Source of the DNA: Jaltomata sinuosa
Taxonomy: Eukaryota > Streptophyta > Magnoliopsida > Solanales > Solanaceae
Direction of reading: 5' to 3'
Length of the DNA stretch: 64,000 nucleotides
Assembly (NCBI GenBank): GCA_003996215.1
Contig: QJPP01001724.1
Location: 186,001-250,000, forward strand
Shown here: positions 24,378-36,351 of the stretch, in pieces
Layout: the number at the start of each line of letters is the position of its first letter
How positions within the stretch are numbered: the stretch's first letter is position 1
Notes under the pieces: generated by a model
What the model saw: the letters and a program-made list of their open reading frames with translations, nothing else
What the model was told of the DNA's origin: nothing
Database searches by the model: none
Made by a program: the position numbers and the translations under genes

Positions 24378-25500
24378 CTAGCACTGACCACTAGAACTAG
24401 AAGCACTGCCCTGTTGGGCTGGTCGACCTCCTGATACTTCTGGGTAAGACAGAGTCCTACCATGTCCCTGTCCCTTCCTGGCTGAAGGGCAATCTCTAAT
24501 CCAATGTCCAGCCTGACCACACCCGAAGCAACTACCTGAATTGGCTAGACACTCACCAGGATGACTCTTCCCACACTTATCGCAAATGGGGTAGGAAGGC
24601 CCCTTGGCAATGCTTCCCTGAGACTGTGAACCTGAACCTTTACCAGGCTGATCATGACGAGGCCTGAGGGAATGGGTAGGGACGCTAGCTGAAGAATGAA
24701 TGGTCCCTGTTGATTTCTTCTGAAACAAAGAGAGATGTCTGCTTCCAGACCTCTGATGGCCAAAACCTGAACTCTTAGTTCTAACCCTCTTGTTCTCCCT
24801 TTCCATTTCCCTCAACTTGTCTCCATGTCATAAATCGAGAAATATCCATGTCACCCAAAAGCATCACAGACCTACACTCCTTCTTTACCAGATCTGACAC
24901 TCTGTAAACATACTTACTCATCTCATCCCATGGGTCAGCCACCATGGCAGGACTATACCTAGAAAACAGGGTGAACTTCAATCTGCACTCCTAAATCAAC
25001 ATAGAGCCTTGCCTCAAATTCATGAACTCTTCCACCTTAGCTTGCCTCAACTCCTTCGGGAAGAACCGGTCAAGAAAATCTCTCTCAAAGCATTCTCAAA
25101 TCATACGAACCACATCCCTAGCCCTAGCATTTTTCCATTGAGTGAACCAAATATGAGCCACATCCTTGAGTTGATAGGAAGCCAGCTCAATACCATCAAC
25201 ACCACCCACTTGCATTATACTAAAGATCTTCTTTACCTGATCCAAGAAATTTTATGGATCCTCACTAACTTTTGAACCCCAGAACTCAGGTGGGTTCATG
25301 CGAACGAAATCTCAAACTCGGGTTGCTACTCCACCTTGAGGGTGGGCGAGAATAGGATCCTGCTGATTAGCCTTAGTGGCCATATTCTTAGATAGCTTGT
25401 GAATAACATTTTTGAACTCCGCATTTGTGACCTCAGGGTCTGGAATTGAAGGGTCAACATTTCAGGCGACTCGACAATGCATGGCACAGCGAGGAGGCAT
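24378..25500 (-). pseudogene. Gag of element C
   Basis: Starts MPPRCAMHCRVA at 25,500. The frame runs through TGA, TGA and TAA stops where Arg or Glu codons are usual. It has the conserved MNPPEFWGSKVSEDP, ASYQLKDVAHIWF and LKFTLFSRYSPAMVADP segments of the Retrotrans_gag domain, and ends with two knuckle-like motifs in 24,815-24,378: a diverged CDKCGKSHPGEC and a perfect C-x2-C-x4-H-x4-C (CFGCGQAGHWIRDC). It nucleates the retrotransposon particle and binds its RNA in active relatives. At least one frameshift separates the core from the knuckles. Confidence 0.82.
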
Positions 25501-25693
25501 AATCTAAAATTCATAAAGAAAGGATTAGATGGATAATAGAGCTAAACTCTATCGCATAATATTGATTATGAATGAAGTGATGTTTTTCCTAAGACACCTC
25601 ATAGATTCCATCCCATAAGTGTGGCGCGCTTCACACACATGAAAGAGACTCTACTCGATGTAACTTTAATACACCCTAGGACTCTTGAACCTA

Positions 25694-25705
25694 GATCTGA
25701 TACTA
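25694..25705 (-). other. Primer binding site of element C (initiator tRNA-Met type, mutated)
   Basis: The minus strand reads TAGTATCAGATC, three bases inside the LTR end. The standard site is TGGTATCAGAGC, seen intact in element D. Two substitutions; the position is right for this family. Confidence 0.6.
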
Positions 25706-25709
25706 AGTT

Positions 25710-27785
25710 TGTCATGCCCCGAGGCTACCCCTAGGCGAACACAGGATTCGGGACCACAAATGCCCCAAGTTAACCCTTGGTCATAGCATACTCAGATATT
25801 CAAAAGAAAACACAGTGGAAGCTTACTAAGTGAAGATAGGAAACCATGACTAAATAAGAACAAAGTCTAATAAGTATCAATCCAAACACGTAATAGAAGT
25901 CTAGCTATGTCTGAAGCCTCCAAACTATCATTAGAGTTGATAGGACAAGACCCTAACTAACTCGAGAAATCTAAGAAAGAAGATGAAAGTAACTAACATA
26001 GCTATGGTACTCGAGTAATGAGGACTCACCAACCAAGTCTGGAGGACTGACAATGTCTAGCCACAAACCAGAGGGAAAGAGCCTGAATCTGCATAATCAA
26101 GAGGATGCAGCGCAAATACGCATTAGTACTATAAGATGTACTGAGTATATGAGATATGCATAAATGTAGTAAAATGTACTTAAAACATAGTTAAAACTGA
26201 GTGCATGCAAAATAAGAGAATTCATAAGAAATATCATAATTTAAGCATATGGTAAGATATATCAAAGCATAAGACTTAAAAACGTTCATACGGGATTTTC
26301 TTATAACCGACAATAGACCATGTAAGATACATGGAATCTAACTATATAACCCTAGTTATCAAAGCTTCCTCGAACCCTGCCAAAGCATGGGACACCATAA
26401 TCCAACTATGTAACCCTAGTTGGGAAAGTTGTCCTAATGCCCGCTAAAGCACAGGACACCATGATCAAATGTGGAACCACTTTTATAAGACCATAGGGAG
26501 ATTCATAACCTACAATAGAAATGTAGTTTTAGACTTGGGTTATGGAACCCTCATTGCTCGGTGCTAAATACTACTACCAAAACATACATATAACTCATAA
26601 TATACTTGTGGAATATCTAATGCCAAATATGTTTGAAAAGCATAAGGGTATATCTGATACTATGCAATTCACATAGCTTAGGTAGACATATCTAGATGCC
26701 CAACCTTTTCATAAAACATAAGGATATATCTGATGTCATGCAATTCAAGCTTCAAAATTCTAAAAATGTATCATAGCCATAATTCAAAACATACTCTTCT
26801 TTCTAAATTCATAACTTGTAAAATTAGGCATGCATTTTCATATATACATAAGTCCATTCTATCTAAACATGCCAATTTTCAATTAAAATCACGCAACTCA
26901 ATGGAAACATGCTAGAAATCATATTTAATACATGGGATTTTGAAATAAGTTAAGGAACCTCAAATAAATCATAGATAAAAAATGAGAAACTATGAATTGA
27001 TGCTTTAAAACTGAACCCATATGTTTTCCCCAATTTGGGTAAGAACCCTAATTTCATAAATTCATAAATCAAAGTAAAATTCATGGGTTTTAGGCATAAG
27101 GGTAAAGAAATTCCCTTATTGAATACCCACATAACTTATTGAAGCTTGCTTGATCTAAGATGAAAAGAAATAGAGGCTTGAACTTGGAGCTTGAGACTTG
27201 GAGCTTGAAGTAGTTCTTTCTCCTTTTGGAATAGAATTGCTTAGAATGAGAAAGGTTTAGGCTATTAGAGAATAAAACCCTACTAAAAATGGTCAAAACG
27301 ACCTCACTTAGGAGTTTAAGAGTAGGGGAAAAAACCAATTTACCCCTGACATAAAATAAAAAGCTTCATGAAATTTTCCACCTCACGGGCTACCCGACGA
27401 GAGTCGCACCCATGATAGCCCATCGTCCAAGTCATCGAGTAAGCTATCTGGAATTCCAGGGGTCCTGAAGGGTTCTAACGATATGACCCGATGGGTCATC
27501 GTAGCCACGACACCTGTGGTAATTCCCGTCAGGGAAAGGAAGACAAGGGGAAAACTAGTAGAGCGTTCCAATGGAGGGTTCACTCAGCCATTGCATTTGT
27601 GATGCCCGTCGGGACCGCCCATCAGGCTGGGAGGAACTTTGGCCAAGATCCACTGGGAACTTCCCACGGTGCGCCTTATAGCTTGCAGATCTTCAACGCC
27701 CGTGGGGACTGCCCGTGGTGTTCAACAGTTGCATAATTTTTTGGATTCAAGGTTTGTTAGATGATTCAAATTCTGGGGTGTTACA
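25710..27785 (-). repeat. 5' LTR of element C (~2.08 kb)
   Basis: Minus strand starts TGTAACACCCC at 27,785 and ends ATGACA at 25,710, with TG..CA ends. The outer flank is a gag relic of another chromovirus (27,786-27,931), the inner flank the PBS. The second LTR is not in the window, so its age cannot be estimated. Small open frames inside have no recognised domain. Confidence 0.82.
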
Positions 27786-27931
27786 ACAAAAGACAAGGAA
27801 GTTACGGGTCTAACAAAGAATAAAAATCAAAGGAGAAAACTCGTAACATACTGGTGACTATATCAGGTTAGTACTCTTGATCCTGGTGAGATAACATAGC
27901 ATAGAGATGGTTCTGGCGCTAACCGCCATCT
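27786..27931 (-). mobile_element. C2: 146-bp relic of a Tekay-like gag-protease region
   Basis: Aligns by eye with 24,240-24,400 of element C (GGGTCTAACAAAG, CTCGTAACATAC, GATAACATAGCATAGAGATGGTTCTGGCGCTAACC versus the equivalent phrases there). It is bordered on the left by the LTR of C and on the right by the LTR of E. It is the oldest layer visible between the two nests. Confidence 0.65.
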
Positions 27932-28982
27932 GATAAGTTGGCAATCTACCAACTTATTGAGCCTTTATTCATGAATTATTCATACATTGATAAAATTTAG
28001 AGTTACTTATGGTCTTTATTGATACGAATGCAGGTACTCTTGGTAAAAAGTAGAAAAAAAATGATTTGGGACCAAAAGAGCTCAAAAAAAGTTGAAGTGT
28101 GAAGGTGATCAAAAGAGGTGAAGATTTTACCGAGAGGTGCGGCCACCGTGTGACACACATAATGGCTGGTGCAAACCGCACCTCCTTTTGCAAAACACCT
28201 GAAATTAGCTAAAGTCACTCGTTCATTAGAGTAGAGCCATGCAATGTAAACAATGGATTTTGTGACCACATATTGCATCACACATCGCGTCGCACATCTC
28301 CTAAAGGACATTTTTGTCAACTTTTATGTGATGATTTGAGAATCTTCTAAAACCTAATTTGGGCATTGTAATCACTAGATTTACAATTTTGAATAGTTTT
28401 TGAGTAATATTCCATTGAGAGAGGTTCCCAAGAAAGATAGAGAGTACTTTCTATTTCTCTTCATTAACCTTGTAAATCCACCATTAATTGTATAAATTGA
28501 GCTTGGATATTGGATATGAGCTTATAATTAATGGAAATTTGAATTACCCAAATTGGTATAATCTCTTATTTCATTAGCATGAGTGGCTAGTTTCCTTGTC
28601 TAGTGGTATGTGTATGATGGGTATTTGATATTGGGTATGAGTCTTGCATAATTGTATTTATAATTGCTAAATTGATATGGGTCTATTGAATTCTCCATGT
28701 TTTAACTCTAAAATTGATGGTTGCAAACATTGATTAAAATTACTTGGTTGTGTTCTTTCTTGAGAAAGAGGTTCATAATTTTGAATGAGAATTAAATAGT
28801 GGGTACTTGGGATTTCCACCTAGATTGAGGCTAGAAATAGTTCAATCACCATAAAACACCCATTTAAGAGTCTAAGATAGAAATAGTGTGAATTCTCCAA
28901 GCCTAAATTGGTTGGTTTGTGTTGAAACTATGGTGCTCAAATAGAGAACATCAGATAAATGTTTGGAAGATTGAAATATTGA
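27932..28982 (+). repeat. Probable LTR of element E, left part
   Basis: Begins TGATAAGTTGG and carries a stem AAGTTGG/CCAACTT at its start. The part from ~28,125 to 28,310 is rich in GTGCG/CGCAC-type words. No coding frame. It ends at the ATTGA duplication created by element D and resumes at 40,291. Confidence 0.5.
28978..28982. repeat. Target site duplication of element D, left copy
   Basis: ATTGA directly before the TGTAATGACC start of the LTR; an identical ATTGA follows the right LTR at 40,286-40,290. Five base pairs is the normal length for Ty3/gypsy integration. Confidence 0.92.
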
Positions 28983-29488
28983 TGTAATGACCCTTCCGGT
29001 TATTTACACATTTTCGCCTTTCTTGTACCATTAGAGCTTACTTGTAGCGGCCCAAGGCATTTATGGCTTGTCGGGACCGGTAGTACGGTGCCCGGGCTGT
29101 TTGTTTGGTCTTTATGGCCGTTCCTCATTTTAGAGCTTCAACTTTGGAAATCGTTGACTTCCGTCAACATTCTTGGTAATATCAAAGAATTAAACCAAGG
29201 TTCTGGGTCAAAGGAATCCCTTACTCAAAAGTTCGAGTTAAAGAAATGCCTCGTGTAACACCTCACCCGTTTGGAAGATTTAAAGTAACCCGTGCCTTTG
29301 GGGTAAGACTAATAGTTTCTAATATACTAAGAAGGATTTGTTATGAGGTATTCTAATCGCAAAATGGTCGTATGATAAGTTTTGAAGTCAAGCAAGTTGC
29401 GAAACAAAAGTCGGAAAAAGTAATTGTAAATTCCTTTAAGGAATTCTCTTCAAATTTGGGTTAAATGTCTTGGGGTGTTTCTCCCTAT

Positions 29489-29496
29489 CTATAAAG
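29489..29496 (+). promoter_or_regulatory. TATA-like motif in left LTR of element D
   Basis: CTATAAAG followed by AGTTAG. Element F has TATATAAAGAGTTAG at the equivalent place (51,821-51,835) although the LTRs have otherwise diverged, which supports a kept promoter element. Confidence 0.45.
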
Positions 29497-31164
29497 AGTT
29501 AGTGGGCCCCCAATATACCAAATCTAAGGTCTACAAGTCTAGTTTCCAACGTACTAAACCGTTTGTCCATACGACTTCATAATAGAGAGATATTCATGCT
29601 TTCGTAAGACTGCACAAGCAGACACGTCAAAGCGGGGCCCACATCCTAAGTCGGTTTGCCTTTATAAATCAGCTTCTCCTACGTTTTAAACCCATAAAAA
29701 CAGACCAAAACCATATAAAAACAAATACAAACTTTATAAATAATCCATGGACCTTGATCCTTTCAATTCGGAAGTTTAACAGAAGTTACTCTACGTCGCG
29801 AGCTCATCATCGTGGTATAATTTTCTCATCATTTTGGCTCCGTTTGTTGCTACTGCAATGAGACAGTTCATGGGACTGATATTTTTATGGTATTATAATT
29901 TGATTATCGGAAGGTAAGGGTTCTAAATCCTCGACTCATTCTTAATTTGAGCTTTAGAATCAATTCCGAGGAGAACTTATCGTTACCGGCATGTTTGTCA
30001 TGTTTTCTTGTCGTATATTGTTACAGCTCGTGGTGGGTCCTTATAACAGCATGTTTAGCTTGGTATTTCAAAGCTTTTTGTCTAGTTAACCCTCCTCCTA
30101 CGACCCTCCTTCATTATTATATGTTCTAGTATTGTTTTATGGATTTCTGAGCCCCGAAATGGTATTTTGGATTTGTGGCTTTGGGCAGCCCCTTTATCTT
30201 GTTATGTTTGGTTATTGTTGTGGTGTTCTGGTTATGGTAAGGTTCTGGAGGGATTGGGAAATTGTGAGATTCTTTTTGGGATCACATACGATAGTGATTG
30301 GATTGGACAAACGTGAAGTATGCCTTGAAATAGTGCCTCGGGAGCTCGTCGCTCCTTGGAGATGTGGTTAACATATTGTTGTTGGATTTAGCTGCCATTT
30401 GTTATTTTTATTGGACTCATTTTTATGCTTTGGAGTTGGCTGGTCGCGAGTGTGACATTAATACCTTATCAATTGTCTATGGCTCGTTTTTGCAGCCTTG
30501 TCGATTCTAGCAATTGTTCCATTACCTTGGTTGGTCAGGCTTCATAGAGACGCCTTTGGGGCTTCAGTTGAAAGTATTTGTTTTATGTGATTCAAAGTTT
30601 CCTGGAGCTGTTCGAGTCTGGATGATGCCATTCCCGCACCTAGTCATCGGATGACAGGTAGGTTATGGTTTTCCCCTATATAGACTCTGCGTATATAGGC
30701 TATAACTGCATTAATTAGCATCCTTGGATGGGTTGTTATAGGTTGGTACCCCAAACCTTGTCCGCCTTTCGTCCATTTATTTCATACGTTGTTTGTAGTA
30801 TTCGCGTAGTAATGTATATTACCTTTGTGGTCCTGTGTGGCCTTGTATTGACTCTTGAACATAGATGGTGGGCTATTTGGGAATGTCCGCGAGTCCCAGA
30901 CATAGAGATTATCCTTTTAGGCTGGTTATGTCTGCTGAGTAGCTATTGGCCTTGTGCAGGGCTGATATGAATTGTTGTGAGCCGTTGGGCTACTTTTATA
31001 TTTGTGTGCGAGCATATCATCCATGAAAAAGGTTTTCCCCAGCATATTTTACTACAGTTTTGGCTGTGAGCCACTGCCGACAGTTTTCCTAAATTTGCAT
31101 GGCCTTGGGGGCCCATTTTTGGTACTGTTGATGATAGAAAAGGGGATTTTTGGATGTTTTCGCA

Positions 31165-31348
31165 CTGATTTTATTACTGGTATTAGTCTCTGCGGGGAAG
31201 AGCACCAGACTTGATTTTATTACTGATACTAGTCTCTGCAGGGCAGAGCACCAGACTTGATTTTATTACTAATACTTGTCTCTGCGGGGCAGAGCACCAG
31301 ACTTGATTTTATTACTGATACTAATCTCTGCAGGGTGGAGCATTAGAC
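31165..31348. repeat. 46-bp tandem repeat, 4 copies (left LTR of D)
   Basis: Units start near 31,165, 31,211, 31,257 and 31,303, each TTGATTTTATTACT..CTCTGC-GGG-AGAGCACCAGAC with a few differences. The right LTR has the same four copies (38,534-38,717), so the array predates insertion. Element F's LTR lacks it. Confidence 0.88.
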
Positions 31349-32914
31349 TTGATTTACTACAGTTTTAGACCCGGTTACTCCCGGGCACTCTTGGAGGGGT
31401 TTTTGAGGAATTTTATACTACTTTAGTCCTGGACAGGGTCTTGGCATGCATACTTGAGACTGAGTCTCTATCTTGATCCCGGACTTGCTTCCAGACGACA
31501 TGTTTTGATACTGAGTTTTAGTATGGGGTCGGGGACCTCCATGGACCTTGTCGCTCTGGGCCTGGGGCATCGAGCTGCGTGTGTCGGAGGGCAGGGTATA
31601 CGATGGAGTAGAGGTATACAGGCTGAGTCCTTTCATGGGACCTGCCTGCTGGGCCCGATTGGCACCGGAGGAGGTACATACAGAGGTTCTATTTCATATC
31701 ATATCATACATTATATTCCACCCTTGTTTGCTGTGTGTTAAGTGTACGCTCCGGTAGTATGAGATGCCGGAGGGTTTGCTTTCACTTGATTGTGTTCCTC
31801 GGTTGTATGGGCGGCCATTGGGACTGTAGGTAGACTATATTTACTCCTGTCTTTATTTAGAGCCTGTCTTGGAACCCGGTTCTTGAAAGATTAGTGATGG
31901 CTAGCCTGTTGAGGCTTTGGTTGTGGGATTTTTGATTATTGAGAGGGCTTTGGAGTCCTATCTTATTGAGGCACTTTTGTGTGGCCTTCTGAGCAGAGTG
32001 TGAGACTCTGGTTCTATTCTTGTGGGAAGCTGAGTGGTATCTCTTGGTTATTGTGGCCTAGTAATTTCATCCTAGGGTTGTACTTGTGAGGTGATTCCCT
32101 GGTTATGCTATCATATGATTGGATTGGTGTTATGATTTCCTTATACTGGTTGATTCTATTTTGAGTATGTTAGACTACTCTCCGTCTTTTCCTTCCACTT
32201 GAGGTTACTGGTATACCGCTATTTTCTCAACTCTCTCTCTACTTACTTATATTGTTGTGCAGTACTCCAGGTGCATTCTCCTTTCCTTCACCTTTGATTC
32301 TGAGTAATTGTATCTCTATGCTAGCATGTGTTACTTGAAGCACTTGGTCATGTATGATCTGTGCTAGCTCCTTGTGCCTTGCTTATTGCTTCAGTGACTG
32401 CTTTCTTGCTATCTATTACTTATTGCTTTTATATCTTATATGCACTCAATCGGCCTATGATACCTACTGAGTACCCGTGGTTTTGGTGCTCATACTACAC
32501 TTCTGCACTTTTTTGTGCAGATATTAGCTGAGCTTTCGCCGTTGATCACATTGGAGACTCATGCAGCTTTTGGATCTTTGAGACTAGGGTGAGCGCCTGA
32601 CGGTCGGGGCTTGTCTACATCTCATCTTTTGTACTGTTGCTCCTTGTACTTTCGGAGGCAATTTATGTTGTATTTTGTTACTACTAGCACTTGTATCCTA
32701 TTAGAAGCTTCTGTACTATTGATACCAAGTCTTGGGGTTGGTGTAGTTTCCTTTATGTATTTATATTCGAGTTTTGCTTTCGCTTATTTCTGCTTGCTGG
32801 TGAGTTTTGGTTAGGTAGTAGCCCATTACTAACCGTTCTGGGCTACGGGAATTGGTTCGCCTACTGGGGGATTGTACGTGCCATAATGACTTGAGAAATC
32901 GGGTCGTGACAGCT

Positions 32915-32926
32915 TGGTATCAGAGC
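32915..32926 (+). other. Primer binding site of element D
   Basis: TGGTATCAGAGC, the perfect complement of the 3' end of initiator tRNA-Met, three bases after the LTR end. Confidence 0.9.
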
Positions 32927-33120
32927 TCTAGGTTCACCGGTGTCATGGTACAAAAGCAAGTGTCTAAGTAGAGTCTCGCAGATCGGTACGATGACGTCCG
33001 TATCCTATCTGCGGGATGCTACAGGGCATTGTTAGGAAAAGTTTCATCTTCTTGGTTCCTCATCGTGTGTTCCTGGCTCTATTGACTTCTAAACTTCAAT
33101 TGTTCATTCATTCTGAGATG

Positions 33121-33690
33121 CCTTAAACGAGTGCAATAGAGGTTGGTGCCAAGGCTTCTGTGCTTGTTGCTTTAATGCTTCCCTCAGCGCCAGGACTCCA
33201 GAGTGAGGGTTTACTCTACTAGATAGGGGATGTGGGGTCAGCCCAACCACCGACTGGATTTATAGCTACCTCAGCACTTTAGGATATCGTGGCTAGGACT
33301 CTGAGTCCTCGAGTGAGTGTTTCAGTACCTGGTTCTGTGAGTGGTTCTTCAGTTATAGTTGAGCTTCTAGTTCTTCAGCATGGTTGTCGGTCGATATTGG
33401 AGTACGAGGCAAGATTTTCCCGTCAGATTTCATCTGGTATAGGCTGTTTTAGGTGTGGTGAGCAGGGGCACTTTGCTAGGAATTTCCCCAGGATTGTGTA
33501 TCCCAGACAGCCTGGTTGTTATCATTGTGGAGAGATTGGTTACCTTTATAGATATTGTCCCTGGTGAGGGCCGGTTAGGCCTTTAGTTTCGACTACTCAG
33601 TCCAGAGTTATATCCCATCAGCTTGATACTCCTCTTGATGGGCCAGAGGTAGAGGTTCCTGATATCGTTGCTCTAGGTTAGGCTTTTGCT
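33121..33690 (+). pseudogene. Gag remnant of element D with two damaged zinc knuckles
   Basis: A frame from 33,289 to 33,567 contains YEARFSRQISSG, then CFRCGEQGHFARNF and CYHCGEIGYLYRYC. The first knuckle has lost its last Cys (Phe instead) and the second its His (Tyr). The passage jumps almost directly from the middle of the Gag core to the knuckles, so much of Gag has been deleted. A degenerate start (ATGCCTTAAACG) is at 33,120. Confidence 0.7.
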
Positions 33691-35500
33691 ACCTTCGATT
33701 TGTGATAGTCCTACTCGCGTTGCGATTCTATCCCTTCTGTCATTTATTTTCTTATATGCCTACCTGCTATTTGTTTAAGTTGTTTGGCTACCCGAATTGT
33801 AGTACCGATATGTTATTTTATGGGTAGTTTATTCATTAGTAGTGGATGGGGGTAAGTTAGTCTTGAGAGGTGTTTTCCTGGAGTTTTAGCTCATGGGTAT
33901 ATCTTGTTATTCTGTTTCTAGTTGGGTTACCCCTGTTTCATTGTGATTCTGGACTTTTGGTTGGGTTTCCCTTGTTGAGCGGTCCTAGATGGTTGTTTCC
34001 TAGGCCGTTATCTAGCGTGGCTAGAGATCCGTGTGATGGTTTGGTGTATTACCGGTAGTTAGGCCGGAGTTGAGATTTTGCCTCAGTTGGGAGATATTGG
34101 TTATGCTAGTGTGCATAGATTGGTTTGGTCTCCCGAGTGTCTAGAGTCGACCCTCTTTGTTGATTAGTTTTGGAGGTTGGCAGGTATGTGGGTTGTTCCC
34201 ATAGTCTCCTCCACTTCCTGGTCCATTGGGTGTTTTTTTCTATCCCTAGCTCCAGTTGGAACGAATCTTGATCGTAGTTCTTTCGATGAGCTCTGTATGT
34301 TGGCATCGTGATTGGGTCTTGACTTTAAGCACTTCCGACTAAGTGTTGATCGTAACCTCAAGGTAAGGCTTGTATTTGTAGGAATTTCTGGTAAGTTGGG
34401 CATCTGGCCCACTCTTCTCCTGCCTTATTGAATTTGACGTGTAGCTATGAGTAGTAAGGTAATAGCTTCAGGTTCTTATTCGAGAAAGGATTTGTAAGGT
34501 TTAGTATGTTCTAAGGAAGCATTTTTCTTTAGTTGAAAAAGAAGGGAGATGACGTTTTGTTTGTGTTTATGTGTCCTCGTAGTTGCCTGAGGTGGCGATG
34601 AAGGTTTGCTTTGGGATTGTGTGTCGGTGATTCGATTCAGCCGTCTACACATTGTTGTGAGTTTTCCATCGATTGGTTTTTTCAGTAGCAACTGCGGTGT
34701 TGGAAATTTGCATATTCAGGCCTAGTTGGCTTAGGTTCTTACGGGTTCATTGGCAGCATCCTGGTTCGACCAAGGCTTTAATTGGTAGTTTTGAAAGTTG
34801 GGGTTCAGAATCATGGCTTGGTAGGTTACATCGGATGGTTTGTGGATGTTTCTATTTGGTTGCAGCATCCTAGTGCCGGGAGGCAGTGGGTGCGGCAACT
34901 TAGCTTCTTTTACTTAGTTGTGGATGCGGCTATTGGCCTTGGACACCTAGTCCCTGGCTAACCTATGCAAGAGGCGAGATATTCTAGATTGCAGCAGTGT
35001 TCTAGTTAGTACGAGGTTCTTCTACCATGGTTGGACAGACTCAGCGGCATAAGTTTAAGCTTCAGCCGTGGCATATGCTTTATGTGCTCAGCTTGTGCGG
35101 GTTGAGACTAGCGAGGCTATTTTGAGATATGATGATACGTAGAGACTAGTAATCGCGATTCATTTGCCAAGGATTTGAAAGCTTATTTAATTGATTCCTC
35201 CAGAGTTGTTGTTTATGTGGGGTTTCACTGTTGGTTAGACTCAGCCAGTATGGACTAGAAGTTTGTTATGATATATGCTTCGAAGTGGTTGGTGTTTGCA
35301 GAGCCAGTAGAGCGGTTGATTCGAGACAAAGGAATGAGTTGAAAGTATATGCCAAAATTTCTATGGCTAGATGGTAACTTTGAACCCCAGGCACCTTTTC
35401 CTTTGCCTTCGGATTGTTTGGACTTTATATTTGTGGCATGGTGGACTTCTTCCTGAGGTGAGATTCGTAAGGCGATTTCACATTCAAATGGTGTTCGAGT
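33691..35500 (+). other. Element D interior, pol remnants not resolvable
   Basis: This should be protease, RT and RNase H. The base composition and phrases resemble the equivalent part of element F, but frames are short in all six readings, and I find no F/Y-x-D-D or RNase H signature. I regard it as decayed and probably rearranged pol. Confidence 0.4.
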
Positions 35501-36351
35501 GTTTGGAGTAGCAGCAGTGTTTTCTAGAGTTGGGAGCTTGGATCATGGTTACAGACTTCGTGGTAGGCTTACCACACTTCTTGCGGGATCATGGTTTTGG
35601 TTTGGGTTTTTTGGGCAGGTTGCCCTGGTTCATTCACTTTCAGCTGATTCAGACCTGGCACGGTTCAGTTAGCGAATTTGATGTTAGAAAAAATATTCGT
35701 TCGTTGGTTGTTGGTTAGTCAAGGCAGGTAACTTTAGTTTCAATAATACGCTACGGGTTGTTATCTTGGATGGCAAAGGCTAGTATCCTATATCTTGGCT
35801 TAAAACGCATTTGAATAAAATGGGTGACTTCGTTCGTGGTAAAGTATAAGCAGGAACTCTGGATCTCTGGTGCGTCAGTTGATGCTTCGAGGGTGGTTTG
35901 AGTGTTCAGCTTGTATGCAGCTTCCTTTTTGTGGTGCTAAAGGATTCAGTTCAGAATAAAAAAAAGGGCTTTTGCGGAACAGCGGGTTCATGAGTTACAG
36001 TTTTGGGTTGATGGATTTTCTGGTAAACTTGGTATGGTTTTGAGGATTCGAGTTATGTGTGTTGATAGCCTTGGTGCTCTGGTTTCGCTGTTGTGTAGGT
36101 GATTTTTCGTTAAGATTCTCGAGGTTCAGTTTGGGTTGGCAGATCTTTGGAGGTTGAAATCTAGCTTGGCTAGTAAGAAATTAAGGCTTGGTTGCTTTCT
36201 TTGGTCCAGTTCCATTGGGTGCCGTCCGGTCGCGGAGGTTACCCGGATTGTTTGAGAGAATAGTGCGGGCGTTGTATCCGCTATTCTTAAATCTCTGGTA
36301 TTTTCTTCCTTCCTGACTTTCAGGGACGAAAGTCTTTTTAGTAGTGGATGA
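35501..36351 (+). pseudogene. Integrase and chromodomain-like remnant of element D
   Basis: 35,530-35,718 contains MVTDFVVGLPHF, the segment with the first catalytic Asp of gypsy integrase, followed by a short distorted frame. Near 36,212-36,260 the DNA aligns with the VKVQWRHRPVEEATWE-coding part of element F (59,925-59,975) with several mutations. The last bases (GACGAAAGTC-TTTTTAGTAGTGGATGA) match those before F's right LTR exactly or nearly so. Confidence 0.6.

Larger units (their letters stand above)
21301..27785 (-). mobile_element. Element C: Tekay/Del-like Ty3/gypsy element, 5' part
   Basis: Minus strand. 5' LTR 25,710-27,785, a diverged initiator-Met PBS, gag from 25,500, then protease, RT, RNase H and integrase down to 21,301, where element B cuts the integrase frame inside a VSPMKGV motif. 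The rest of integrase and the 3' LTR should lie to the left of the window. Coding regions carry many stops, and the RT and integrase frames are split. LTR end TGTAACACCCC and gene order gag-PR-RT-RH-IN are those of plant chromoviruses. Confidence 0.85.
28983..32911 (+). repeat. Left LTR of element D
   Basis: 3,929 bp, TG..CA. Contains a TATA-like CTATAAAG at ~29,489-29,496 and a 46-bp tandem repeat at 31,165-31,348. All open frames inside are matched by frames in the other LTR simply because the LTRs are copies, and none encodes a known domain. Confidence 0.93.

Noticed and set aside
28983..32911. Several 60-95-codon frames in the LTRs of D (and repeated at 36,352-40,285)
   Set aside because: They occur twice only because LTRs are duplicates; no known domains and no consistent start context.
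34106..34691. Minus-strand frames in the interior of D
   Set aside because: Antisense to decayed pol; no domain.
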